A stretch of 31,050 nucleotides of DNA from a virus, in IMG/VR virus record IMGVR_UViG_3300045120_000380, positions 1 to 31,050 of that record; one strand, 5' to 3'. Made by a program: the position numbers and the translations under genes. Below are positions 11,470 through 17,758 of the stretch, one piece after another. The notes under the pieces are model-generated. The model did no database searches, had not been told where the DNA came from, and was given only the letters and a program-made list of their open reading frames with translations. Every line of letters starts with the position of its first letter. The stretch's first letter is position 1.

Positions 11470-12288
11470 ATGAGCAACCACGATCTTCTCATGACAGACA
11501 GCGCCGCAAATTCGGCTGCGGCGCTTAGTCCCGGCGGGGGCCTGATCCCCTCAGCTCCTGCCGGGGCGACCGATCCCTACCTGGCGATGATCGAGCGTGC
11601 GGCGCGCGATCCGACCATCGACATCCTCAAGCTCGAGGGCCTCATGGGCCTGCGCGAGCGGATGGAAGACAGGCGCGCCAAGCAGGCTTTCGACAACGCC
11701 ATTGCGCGGGCCAAGGGCGAAATCGGGCCGATCGTCAAGAACCGCACCGTCGACTTTACGGGCGGCAAGGGGCGCACGAATTACCGCTATGAGGACTTTG
11801 CCGCCGTCGCGGCCGCAGTCGATCCTGTCCTGGCGCGGCATGGCTTGAGCTACCGCTTCCGCAGCGAGCAGAGCGGCAACAGGCTCAAGGTGATCTGCCG
11901 GGTTTCGCATGCCGACGGCTTTGGCGAAGAGACGGCGCTGGAGGCCCAGAACGACGAGAGCGGCAACAAGAACGCCATCCAGTCGGTTGGCTCCGCCGTC
12001 ACCTACCTTCAGAGGTACACGCTGAAGCTCGCGCTTGGCCTCGCCGCCTCGAACGACGACGACGGTCGTCTCGGCAAAGACGAGGACGGCGACGGTGGCA
12101 CGATCGACGGCGATCAGCTCGCCCAAATGCAGCAACTCATCGCCGAAACCAAGAGCAATGTCGGAGTATTTTTCCTGACCCTCAATTGCGTCGGCTTTTC
12201 CGACATGACGGTCGCCCAGTGGAAGCGCGGGATCGCCTTGCTCAACGAGAAGCGGCGCCGCATGGCGACGGCGACGGCGACGCCATGA
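11470..12288 (+). CDS. ERF-superfamily single-strand annealing protein
   Basis: 272 residues from ATG at 11470. The ERF core spans about residues 40-190: IERAARDPTIDILKLEGLMG, then RRAKQAFDNAIARAKGEIGP and TNYRYEDFAAVAAAVDPVLA, followed by GLSYRFRS and the conserved SAVTYLQRYTLKLALGLA with acidic NDDDG. Erf anneals complementary single strands and, with an exonuclease, drives phage recombination and circularisation. The C-terminal 65 residues are variable, as usual. Its ATGA overlap with the exonuclease gene makes a coupled recombination pair. Confidence 0.9.
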   Translation: MSNHDLLMTDSAANSAAALSPGGGLIPSAPAGATDPYLAMIERAARDPTIDILKLEGLMGLRERMEDRRAKQAFDNAIARAKGEIGPIVKNRTVDFTGGKGRTNYRYEDFAAVAAAVDPVLARHGLSYRFRSEQSGNRLKVICRVSHADGFGEETALEAQNDESGNKNAIQSVGSAVTYLQRYTLKLALGLAASNDDDGRLGKDEDGDGGTIDGDQLAQMQQLIAETKSNVGVFFLTLNCVGFSDMTVAQWKRGIALLNEKRRRMATATATP

Positions 12289-12923
12289 CCAGCGATGACC
12301 GCCAAGCCTTTCTGCAGGCGCGCTGTGGATCTGTTGGCTCGTCCGACATGCCAAACATCATCCGGCGGACAAAGGCTGGCTACAGCGCCTCCAGGGCCAA
12401 TTTGATGGCCCTCAAAGTGCTTGAGCGCCTGACCGGGCTCCCGGCTGAAACCTACCAGAGCGCAGCCATGACTGCGGGAGTTGAGCGCGAGCCGCTGGCG
12501 CGGGCGGCTTACGGCTTCATGCAGGACGTCACCGTTGAGCTCGTGCCGGCGCCGGGCGTGGTGCCGCATCCGCTGATCGAGGGAGCTCATGCCTCGCCGG
12601 ACGGAACGATCGGAATGCTTGGGCTTGTGGAGATTAAGTGTCCGCAACCGGCGGCGCATCTCGACACGCTACTGAACGAGAAGATCGACAACGACTACTT
12701 CGTGCAGATGCAGTGGCAAATGGCTGTGACCGGCCGCCACTGGGCGGACTATGTGAGCTGGTCGCCGGACTTTCCGCCGTCGATGCAGTTGTGGTCGGAG
12801 CGCGTGGAGCGCGCGCCGGAAGTGATCGACGAACTTGAGCGAGAAGCGCGCCTGTTCCTGAAGGAACTCGAGGCCAAGGTCGCTGAGCTGCGCAAGCGTT
12901 ACGAACTCAAAGAGGCGGCGTGA
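12285..12923 (+). CDS. YqaJ/lambda-exonuclease-like recombinase partner
   Basis: 212 residues from ATG at 12285 (4-bp overlap with Erf). PD-(D/E)xK motifs are in order: GSSDMPNI at 18-25 with the Ser/Asp start, GVEREPLAR at 65-73, SPDGTIG at 104-110 with the catalytic Asp, LVEIKCPQP at 114-122 with Glu and Lys, and YFVQMQWQM further on. This is the YqaJ viral recombinase family, a 5'-3' exonuclease supplying single strands to the annealase. The C-terminal 40 residues are coiled-coil-like. Length is normal. Confidence 0.9.
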   Translation: MTSDDRQAFLQARCGSVGSSDMPNIIRRTKAGYSASRANLMALKVLERLTGLPAETYQSAAMTAGVEREPLARAAYGFMQDVTVELVPAPGVVPHPLIEGAHASPDGTIGMLGLVEIKCPQPAAHLDTLLNEKIDNDYFVQMQWQMAVTGRHWADYVSWSPDFPPSMQLWSERVERAPEVIDELEREARLFLKELEAKVAELRKRYELKEAA

Positions 12924-12977
12924 CGCCGAACGAAATGGGCGAGCCGACTCTCTCGGCCAAAACTAAAGGTGGGACAA

Positions 12978-13673
12978 ATGAAAAGACTTCTTTTAGCGAC
13001 CGCATTGGCGACCGCATTCGGCGCCCCCGCGATGGCGGCAGATACCGCCATCATCATCTGGAATACGGCAGACCCGCTGGGCGCCGAAACCGCGACCGGC
13101 ACCACGCAGGCGAGTATCCTGTCGTCCAATCTCGACGGCATCACGGTATCGGTAAGTTCGGTGTTGAAGGGGACCAACCCCAACGATCTGACCGAAGCCA
13201 ATATCAACATCGACAATACCACCGGCACAGTACAGACGCTCAAGATCATCGCCGGCGCCAATGGGTACGCGGGTCCGACCACCGGGTTCACGCTGACCGG
13301 CACGATTGGCGCAACCCTTGGCGGCAGCGACTTGGTGGGCCAGTTCTTCGCTGACGCAACCAACTCGCTCAACGGTCAGAGCCTAAGCGTCACCGGCACG
13401 CTTCTCGACAGCTTCAACTCGGGTGCGTTGACCGGGCCGCAGTCGTTCTCGTTCAACGGCGCCGGGCTCGACGCCCTGCTCGCTCCCTATGGGCTGGCGG
13501 AAGAGTTGACGCTGACGCTCCAGCCGGGGGCGAGCGTGTTCGTGCAAGGTGTGTCGATGGATGCGGTCAACGCCGTTCCGGAACCGTCGACATGGGCGAT
13601 GCTGATCGCGGGCTTCGGCCTGATCGGCGCGCTTGGCTGGAAGCGTAAGCGTACCCCGCGTTTCGCGGTCTGA
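12978..13673 (+). CDS. Secreted protein with PEPxWA-CTERM sorting signal
   Basis: 231 residues. It starts with a Sec signal peptide (MKRLLLATALATAFGAPAMA) and has AAAGGTGGGA upstream. The mature part is Thr/Asn/Gly-rich and beta-like, without cysteines. The C-terminus carries the full tripartite signal: VPEPSTWAM, a hydrophobic helix (LIAGFGLIGALGW), and a basic KRKR end. PEP-CTERM proteins are processed by exosortase/archaeosortase-type enzymes during export to the surface; PEPxWA forms are typical of Alphaproteobacteria. A small hairpin (GCCGA-CTCTC-TCGGC, 12943-12957) lies upstream. It is the first gene of a coupled cassette inserted in the recombination operon. Finding it on a phage is unusual. 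Confidence 0.85.
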   Translation: MKRLLLATALATAFGAPAMAADTAIIIWNTADPLGAETATGTTQASILSSNLDGITVSVSSVLKGTNPNDLTEANINIDNTTGTVQTLKIIAGANGYAGPTTGFTLTGTIGATLGGSDLVGQFFADATNSLNGQSLSVTGTLLDSFNSGALTGPQSFSFNGAGLDALLAPYGLAEELTLTLQPGASVFVQGVSMDAVNAVPEPSTWAMLIAGFGLIGALGWKRKRTPRFAV

Positions 13674-13759
13674 TGGACGCCGTCCATCAGGCGCTTGTTT
13701 GGGGAATGATCGTCATCGTTTTCGCGGCGGTGACGATCATCTTCATCGTGGTGATTTGA
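13673..13759 (+). CDS. 28-residue membrane peptide
   Basis: ATG shares a base with the TGA of the PEP-CTERM gene (TGATG), so it is translationally coupled. The product is MDAVHQALVWGMIVIVFAAV, then TIIFIVVI, a single strongly hydrophobic helix from residue 8 to the end. No known family. Its position between two PEP-CTERM genes suggests a role in export or membrane handling of those proteins, or a small holin-like role; neither is demonstrated. Confidence 0.6.
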   Translation: MDAVHQALVWGMIVIVFAAVTIIFIVVI

Positions 13760-13771
13760 CGAGAAAGCAGA

Positions 13772-13891
13772 ATGATCATGGACGCAAATCTGTTCGCCAG
13801 CGACGTCATCTGGAACCTGAATGTCGTTCTGGCCGGCTCGATCACTGTGATCATGATCGCGTTGGGTCTGCTGGCGAGCGAGAAGTCGTGA
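13772..13891 (+). CDS. 39-residue membrane protein
   Basis: ATG at 13772 with GAAAG upstream; a second ATG 6 nt later is also possible. The sequence begins MIMDANLFASDVIWNLNVVL and continues AGSITVIMIALGLLASEKS, one transmembrane helix with a short N-terminal polar part. Its stop overlaps the GTG of the next gene (GTGA). Together with 13673-13759 and 13888-14028 it forms a string of three coupled tiny membrane proteins. Confidence 0.6.
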   Translation: MIMDANLFASDVIWNLNVVLAGSITVIMIALGLLASEKS

Positions 13892-14028
13892 TCGCAGTGT
13901 TTCTGGTGGTCCCCCTGCTCGCCATCATCGGCGTGATGAGCTTGATGCTGGTCGGCATGACCATATTGGTCGCAGTCCTGTGGGGAGCGGCAGGCGATGA
14001 ACAAGAGAACGAAAGGGAAGTCCAATGA
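13888..14028 (+). CDS. 46-residue membrane protein
   Basis: GTG start overlapping the previous TGA. Residues 1-33 are hydrophobic (MIAVFLVVPLLAIIGVMSLM, then LVGMTILVAVLWG), enough for one long or two short helices. The tail is acidic (GDEQENEREVQ). The stop overlaps the ATG of the second PEP-CTERM gene (ATGA). The acidic tail probably faces the cytoplasm. Function unknown. Confidence 0.6.
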   Translation: MIAVFLVVPLLAIIGVMSLMLVGMTILVAVLWGAAGDEQENEREVQ

Positions 14029-14837
14029 AAAAGCACCTATTGACGGCGGCGCTATGCGCGTTCGCCCTGCCCGCATATGCACAAACCGTTCCCGACCCAA
14101 CGATCTACGATCCCCTCCACATGTGCTACACCACCGGGTGCTCGTCATTCGGCGGCGTCACCATCTCGACCGTAGGCGGCTCTGGCCTCGCCAATTGGGG
14201 CGTCAGTTCATCGCCCGCCCCGCAATCAGGCGTGCTGTTCCTCGCCCTCCTCGTCCCCAACAACGAGGCTGAAACGGTGCAACCGACGCTGTCGGGCACG
14301 CTCAACGGCAACCCGCTCACCATCGAGGCCCCGGTCGCTGAGGGCACATTCAGTAGCGGCCTTGACCTGACCGACATCCTCAAAGCGGCGCTTGGCAACG
14401 GCGCGTCGCCGCCCAATCCGTTCTCGGCCTATAGCGGCGCGACGCTGCTGGAAGACCCGACCTTCACCAATTACAGCGTCGAGCTCTTCAAAGTGGACGG
14501 GACCTTCACGACCGGCGCGGACGCCGGCCAGGTCAGCACGCTCGACAATTCGTTTTCGTTCACGGGCGGCGACTATGTGTCGGGCCTGAATACATTGGCC
14601 GGTATCGGCCCGGGCGCGATCATCACCGCGTTCCTGGTTGAGAGCGGCATCGACAAGAAGACGGGTTTGCCGACCATCGACGTCGTCTCGACTGCGCAGT
14701 CGTCGTCGCTGTTGGTCACGCCCTCCAGCGCGCCGCCGGTGCCCGAGGCTTCGACCTGGGCGATGCTGCTGGCCGGCTTTGGCCTGATGGGCCTCTTCGG
14801 ATGGCGGAAGCGCCGTGCGTCTGCGCTGGCCTTCTGA
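14025..14837 (+). CDS. Secreted protein with PEP-CTERM-type signal (PEA variant)
   Basis: 270 residues. Signal peptide MKKHLLTAALCAFALPAYAQ, with GAAAGGGAAG as ribosome-binding site. A Cys pair (MCYTTGCSS) near residue 35 is followed by a beta-rich Gly/Thr/Ser body. The C-terminus reads VPEASTWAM, a hydrophobic helix (LLAGFGLMGLFGW) and basic RKRR. The third residue of the PEP motif is Ala instead of Pro, while WAM, helix and basic tail are kept, so it is probably still a sorting signal. It is not a recent copy of the 12978 protein: the bodies differ while the tails match. Confidence 0.83.
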   Translation: MKKHLLTAALCAFALPAYAQTVPDPTIYDPLHMCYTTGCSSFGGVTISTVGGSGLANWGVSSSPAPQSGVLFLALLVPNNEAETVQPTLSGTLNGNPLTIEAPVAEGTFSSGLDLTDILKAALGNGASPPNPFSAYSGATLLEDPTFTNYSVELFKVDGTFTTGADAGQVSTLDNSFSFTGGDYVSGLNTLAGIGPGAIITAFLVESGIDKKTGLPTIDVVSTAQSSSLLVTPSSAPPVPEASTWAMLLAGFGLMGLFGWRKRRASALAF

Positions 14838-15003
14838 CATCGAAACGATCATGGCCGGCATGGCGGCGCTAGGCGTATCGCTGGTCGCCCGTCATGCCGA
14901 GCCAACCGACGCGATGGTTGTCCTTGCCTGGGCGACGGGCTGGATTGGCTCGATTTTGGTGATCGTCGGCGTCGGCAGGGTGATCTTTCTTACATGCGTC
15001 TGA
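14815..15003 (+). CDS. Two-helix small membrane protein
   Basis: 62 residues from GTG at 14815, with GCGGAAG as ribosome-binding site; ATG at 14851 would give 50 residues. Two hydrophobic segments are seen: IMAGMAALGVSLVA, then MVVLAWATGWIGSILVIVGV, separated by a polar RHAEPTDA turn. It overlaps the second PEP-CTERM gene by 23 bp and NinB by 10 bp, so the cassette is read as one coupled unit with recombination genes. A holin-like shape is possible, but no endolysin is adjacent. Confidence 0.6.
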   Translation: MRLRWPSDIETIMAGMAALGVSLVARHAEPTDAMVVLAWATGWIGSILVIVGVGRVIFLTCV

Positions 15004-15380
15004 GCCGAACGATAACACAAGCTAACCGCGCCGACCTCGTGCGCGCGGTTGAGCAAGCGCCGCTCGGGGCGCAGCTCGATCTCGTCGACGATCCGCGCAC
15101 CACTGCTCAGAACCGGCTCATGTGGGCGCTGCTCAACGATATATCCGACCAACTGAGACACGGCGGCGAAAAGTGGGAGCCCGAGGAGTGGAAGTGCGCC
15201 TTCCTCAAGGCGCTCGGGTTCAAGCTCCGCTTCATGCCGGCGCTCGACGGCAACGGCGTGGTCGCGCTCGGCTATCGATCGAGCAAACTCGACAAGGAGA
15301 AATTCAGCGAGCTGATCGAGCTCATCTATGCTGAGGGGACGCAGCGCGGCGTCATCTTCCATGGCGAGGCGGTCGCATGA
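14994..15380 (+). CDS. ninB: NinB/Orf family recombination protein
   Basis: 128 residues. Family features: an N-terminal strand (RLSRTITQANRADLVRAVEQ), the QNRLMWALLNDISDQLRHGG helix, EEWKCAFLKALGFKLRFMPA, then a GYRSSKLDKEKFSELIELIY stretch with the S-S-K-L/F pattern typical of NinB. In lambda, Orf (NinB) acts as a recombination mediator that helps load annealase on SSB-coated DNA and can replace RecFOR. Its presence with Erf and YqaJ exonuclease completes a phage recombination set, although the PEP-CTERM cassette separates them. Confidence 0.85.
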   Translation: MRLSRTITQANRADLVRAVEQAPLGAQLDLVDDPRTTAQNRLMWALLNDISDQLRHGGEKWEPEEWKCAFLKALGFKLRFMPALDGNGVVALGYRSSKLDKEKFSELIELIYAEGTQRGVIFHGEAVA

Positions 15381-15381
15381 G

Positions 15382-15667
15382 AAAGGCTTGGCGAGGCCTG
15401 GCTCTGCTGGGCATGGCCGGGCAATGCGCGGCAAGGCAAGGACCGGCGCTGCAGGGCCCGGCTGGGCCTGGCAAAGCAATGTGGGGCGCAGCGAGGCGGC
15501 GCGTGGCAAGGCAAGGAAATTACAACATGAGACGCTGTGAGGCAGTGCCAGGCTCGGCCCAGCACGGCTCTGCGAGGCTGGGCACGGTCGGGCAATGCCC
15601 GGCGAGGCCAGGCTTGGCGATGCGCGGCGGCGCTCGGCCCGGCGCGGCAAGGCAAGGACTTTCTTAG
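15382..15667. repeat. GGCNN pentamer array R5
   Basis: About 57 units in the gap after NinB, for example GGCTT GGCGA GGCCT, GGCAA GGCAA GGACC. One interruption (about 15519-15546) is AT-richer. The unit differs from R1-R4 at its first base (GGC, not CGC) on the same strand. Long open frames run through it, but their translations are only Ala/Arg/Gly/Gln-type low complexity. Confidence 0.88.
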
Positions 15668-15682
15668 CAAGGGAGGAAACCG

Positions 15683-16282
15683 ATGGAAATCAGCATTGTT
15701 ATCGAGGGTAGGACGCCGTTAATCTGTAACCGCTTCACAGACGAGCAGGCGCAGAAGTCAACCGGAGGAAGCGGTAGCTCAAGCGCCGCCGCTGAACGTG
15801 GAACGCCGCAGGATATCGCGCAGAGCAAGCTCTATATCGTCAACGGCAAACCGGTCATTCCCCAGCCCAATTTGTTGCGCTGCTTGATCGATGGCGGCCA
15901 GTTCCACAAAAGCGGCAAGAAGCAGATCACGACGAAAAAAGAGTCGATGCTCTACGCCTGTGTCGACATCGAAGGCGTCGCCATCGAGATCATTCATAAG
16001 CAGCCATGGAAGGTCGATACGCGCCCGGTGGTCATTCCATCGACTGGCGGCCGCATCCTCTGTCATCGGCCGATGTTCGATGACTGGCGGCTCGAGTTCA
16101 CCGTGCATCTAGACACGACGATCGTGTCAAAGAGCCTCTTCCGATTGATCGTTGACGACGCCGGAAATCGTGTTGGGCTCGGCGACTATCGGCCTAGCAA
16201 GAAAGGCCCCTATGGGCGCTTCCATGTCGTCCACTGGGAGGAGGTTGAACAGGAGGTTCTTCTTCCACTTGCTGCCGAATGA
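15683..16282 (+). CDS. Repeat-associated protein B, homolog of protein A
   Basis: 199 residues from ATG at 15683 with GGGAGGAAACCG upstream. It shares with protein A (10723-11292) an N-terminal strand (ISIVIEGRTPLICNRF), a KPVIPQPNLLRCL segment matching GEIVIPAMAFKQAL, a DW...F-T-V strand, D-x-x-IVS-x-x-LFR, and the motif VGLGDYRPSKKGPYGRF at 164-180 followed by HW. Overall similarity is low but collinear. Residues 25-45 are a Gly/Ser/Ala linker. Arrays R5 and R6 (GGCNN) flank it on both sides, as R3 and R4 (CGCNN) flank protein A. Nucleic-acid binding is inferred from context, not shown. Confidence 0.75.
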   Translation: MEISIVIEGRTPLICNRFTDEQAQKSTGGSGSSSAAAERGTPQDIAQSKLYIVNGKPVIPQPNLLRCLIDGGQFHKSGKKQITTKKESMLYACVDIEGVAIEIIHKQPWKVDTRPVVIPSTGGRILCHRPMFDDWRLEFTVHLDTTIVSKSLFRLIVDDAGNRVGLGDYRPSKKGPYGRFHVVHWEEVEQEVLLPLAAE

Positions 16283-16560
16283 GCCTGGCATGGCGAGGCG
16301 CGGCGGTGCATGGCGAGGCTGTACTGGGCAAGGCGAGGCATGGATCGTTTGTCAATTTCCAGAGCCCGGCGCTGCGAGGTTAGGCATGGCGATGCGGGGC
16401 GCGGCACGGTTCGGCCGAGCGAGGCGAGTCCGGGCGGCGCGTGGCACGGCCAGGCATGGTCGGGCAAGGCGGGGCAAGGACATGGCAGTGCAAGGTATGG
16501 CCCGGCCCGGCTGGGCATGGCGGGGTACGGCACAGCGAGGCGATGTGCGGCAAGGCATGG
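16283..16560. repeat. GGCNN pentamer array R6
   Basis: About 55 units immediately after the stop of protein B, for example GGCAT GGCGA GGCGC GGCGG. There is an interruption near 16341-16366 and several phase slips. It runs to about 10 bp before the HNH gene start. Confidence 0.88.
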
Positions 16561-16570
16561 ATTTAATCAC

Positions 16571-16963
16571 GTGAGAAAGATACCGGCGTGGCGTGGATCG
16601 AGCGATGACGCACGTGTCCCCCTGCAGGTCCAGTTGCGCGTCCTGGTGAGGCAAAAAGGCCGCTGCGCCATCACCGGCCACAAGTTCACGCCGGGAGACG
16701 CCAAGCGTCTCGACCATATCATCCCGCTTGCCGACGGCGGCCTGCACGGCGAGGAAAACCTGCAGTGGATCGTCGACATCGAGCATAAAGCCAAGACCAA
16801 GGCGGAAGCCGAAGTGCGCGCCAGGGTGAGGAGCGTCGCCGCCAAGCACGCGGGGCTCGAACGTCCAAAGCGGCGCTCGAACAACTGGGTGCGGCGTAAA
16901 GAGCCGAAGCCGCCGCTCAAGGTCGCCGCGGGCAAATCGGAAATAGCAAGGAGGTTCCAGTGA
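16571..16963 (+). CDS. HNH endonuclease-like protein
   Basis: 130 residues from GTG at 16571, the first start after array R6. The HNH domain is clear: VRQKGRCAITGHKFTPGD, then RLDHIIPLADGGLHGEENLQ and W. It has the DH pair and the Asn, with a His in WIVDIEHKAKT. The loop has one Cys, unlike CxxC-bearing forms. The C-terminus is basic (KRRSNNWVRRKEPKPPLK). Phage HNH proteins act in packaging, recombination or homing; here the place next to recombination genes and an array suggests an early DNA-processing role. Frame extension into R6 is possible but looks untranslated. Confidence 0.8.
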   Translation: MRKIPAWRGSSDDARVPLQVQLRVLVRQKGRCAITGHKFTPGDAKRLDHIIPLADGGLHGEENLQWIVDIEHKAKTKAEAEVRARVRSVAAKHAGLERPKRRSNNWVRRKEPKPPLKVAAGKSEIARRFQ

Positions 16964-17199
16964 GGCTTGCCCTCGCCCTGGCGCTGACACTCGCTGCGGG
17001 TCCGGCCAGCGCGCACTGCTTTACCCGATGGTACTACCCCTGGAAGCAGCATTGCGCGACCTCGTTTCGCGCTCTGCGGCCAGCTCCGGCGCGGGTGGCC
17101 GTTCCCCGTGCGCCCGCGCCGGTTGCGCCCATCGATGAGGGCGCCCTCCGCGCCCAAGCGATCGAGAAGCTCAAGTTGATACTGGGAGAGAATCAATGA
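16960..17199 (+). CDS. Small secreted hypothetical protein
   Basis: 79 residues from GTG at 16960, overlapping the HNH stop by 4 bp, with AAGGAGG upstream. Signal peptide MRLALALALTLAAGPASAHC, with cleavage likely after ASA. The mature part holds two Cys (HCFTRWYYPWKQHC) that could form a disulfide, then a Pro/Ala-rich linker and a helical end (EGALRAQAIEKLKLILGENQ). Family not recognised. It is the second type of secreted product encoded in this early operon. Confidence 0.65.
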   Translation: MRLALALALTLAAGPASAHCFTRWYYPWKQHCATSFRALRPAPARVAVPRAPAPVAPIDEGALRAQAIEKLKLILGENQ

Positions 17200-17546
17200 A
17201 CGAGAGGCCGGCCGTGAATCGCCTTCGTGAAGCCATGCGCAACGCCAATATCGAGGCCCTAGACGAAGTGGAGGAAGTGGCCGAGGAGATTGGCCGCCAC
17301 GCCGTCGCCGCCGCGCTCGCGCCGCCGCCGCAACTCAAGCGCCTCGAGCCCACCGACGAGGAGCGGCAGAGGTTGCTGGATGCAGCGCTGGCTGACGCGA
17401 TCGAGACGGTCTCGCGCCACCGCATACGGATCGGCCGGCGGGTCTGCTCACGCTCCGACGCCACAATCACTCGCCAGGTCTATGAGCTGTTGCGCTCGAT
17501 GGCTGGGGCTGACGGCGGCGCCGATAACGACGCGAGCTTCCAATGA
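17196..17546 (+). CDS. Hypothetical helical protein
   Basis: 116 residues from ATG at 17196, overlapping the previous stop by 4 bp. It is helical throughout: NRLREAMRNANIEALDEVEE, then VAEEIGRHAVAAALAPPPQL and EERQRLLDAALADAIETVSR. The tail is Gly/Asp-rich. No signature is recognised. It is coupled to the excisionase-like gene by a 4-bp overlap, so it is probably an early accessory. Confidence 0.55.
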   Translation: MNERPAVNRLREAMRNANIEALDEVEEVAEEIGRHAVAAALAPPPQLKRLEPTDEERQRLLDAALADAIETVSRHRIRIGRRVCSRSDATITRQVYELLRSMAGADGGADNDASFQ

Positions 17547-17758
17547 TTGAAGGCAATCGCGGTCGCCTCATCGTTCTTCGCGAGGCCGCCGAGCGCGGGC
17601 ATATGCACGTAGAGACCTTACGAAGCCTTTTGCTCGCCGGCAAAGGACCGCCAGCGATTAAGCGGCCAGGCTCGAGCCATTGGCTCTTCTGGACATCGGA
17701 ATTCGACGCTTGGCTCGAGAGCGGCCGAGTTAAGAACCGATCCCCTGCGGGCCTTTAA
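17543..17758 (+). CDS. Excisionase-like small DNA-binding protein
   Basis: 71 residues. LIVLREAAERGHMHVETLRS, then LLLAGKGPPAIKRPGSSHWL and FWTSEFDAWLE, is the winged-helix pattern of MerR/AlpA/Xis-type proteins: a first helix after LREAAE, a recognition helix near VETLRSLL, and a wing with KRPGSS. It is the last gene of the early operon and converges with integrase, the stops overlapping by 4 bp (17755-17758). Size and position support an excisionase (RDF). This is a family-level inference. Confidence 0.72.
   Translation: MIEGNRGRLIVLREAAERGHMHVETLRSLLLAGKGPPAIKRPGSSHWLFWTSEFDAWLESGRVKNRSPAGL

Noticed and set aside
15377-15667. Open frames of 60-130 codons through the GGCNN and CGCNN arrays
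   Set aside because: They exist because the unit avoids stops in all frames; translations are Ala/Arg/Gly/Gln low complexity. An AT-richer break near 15519 places an ATG at 15527 after AAGGAAATT, so a 46-residue peptide cannot be fully excluded.
9786-16560. CRISPR array
   Set aside because: There are no constant repeats of 20-40 bp with unique spacers; the period is five bases and the unit is degenerate.
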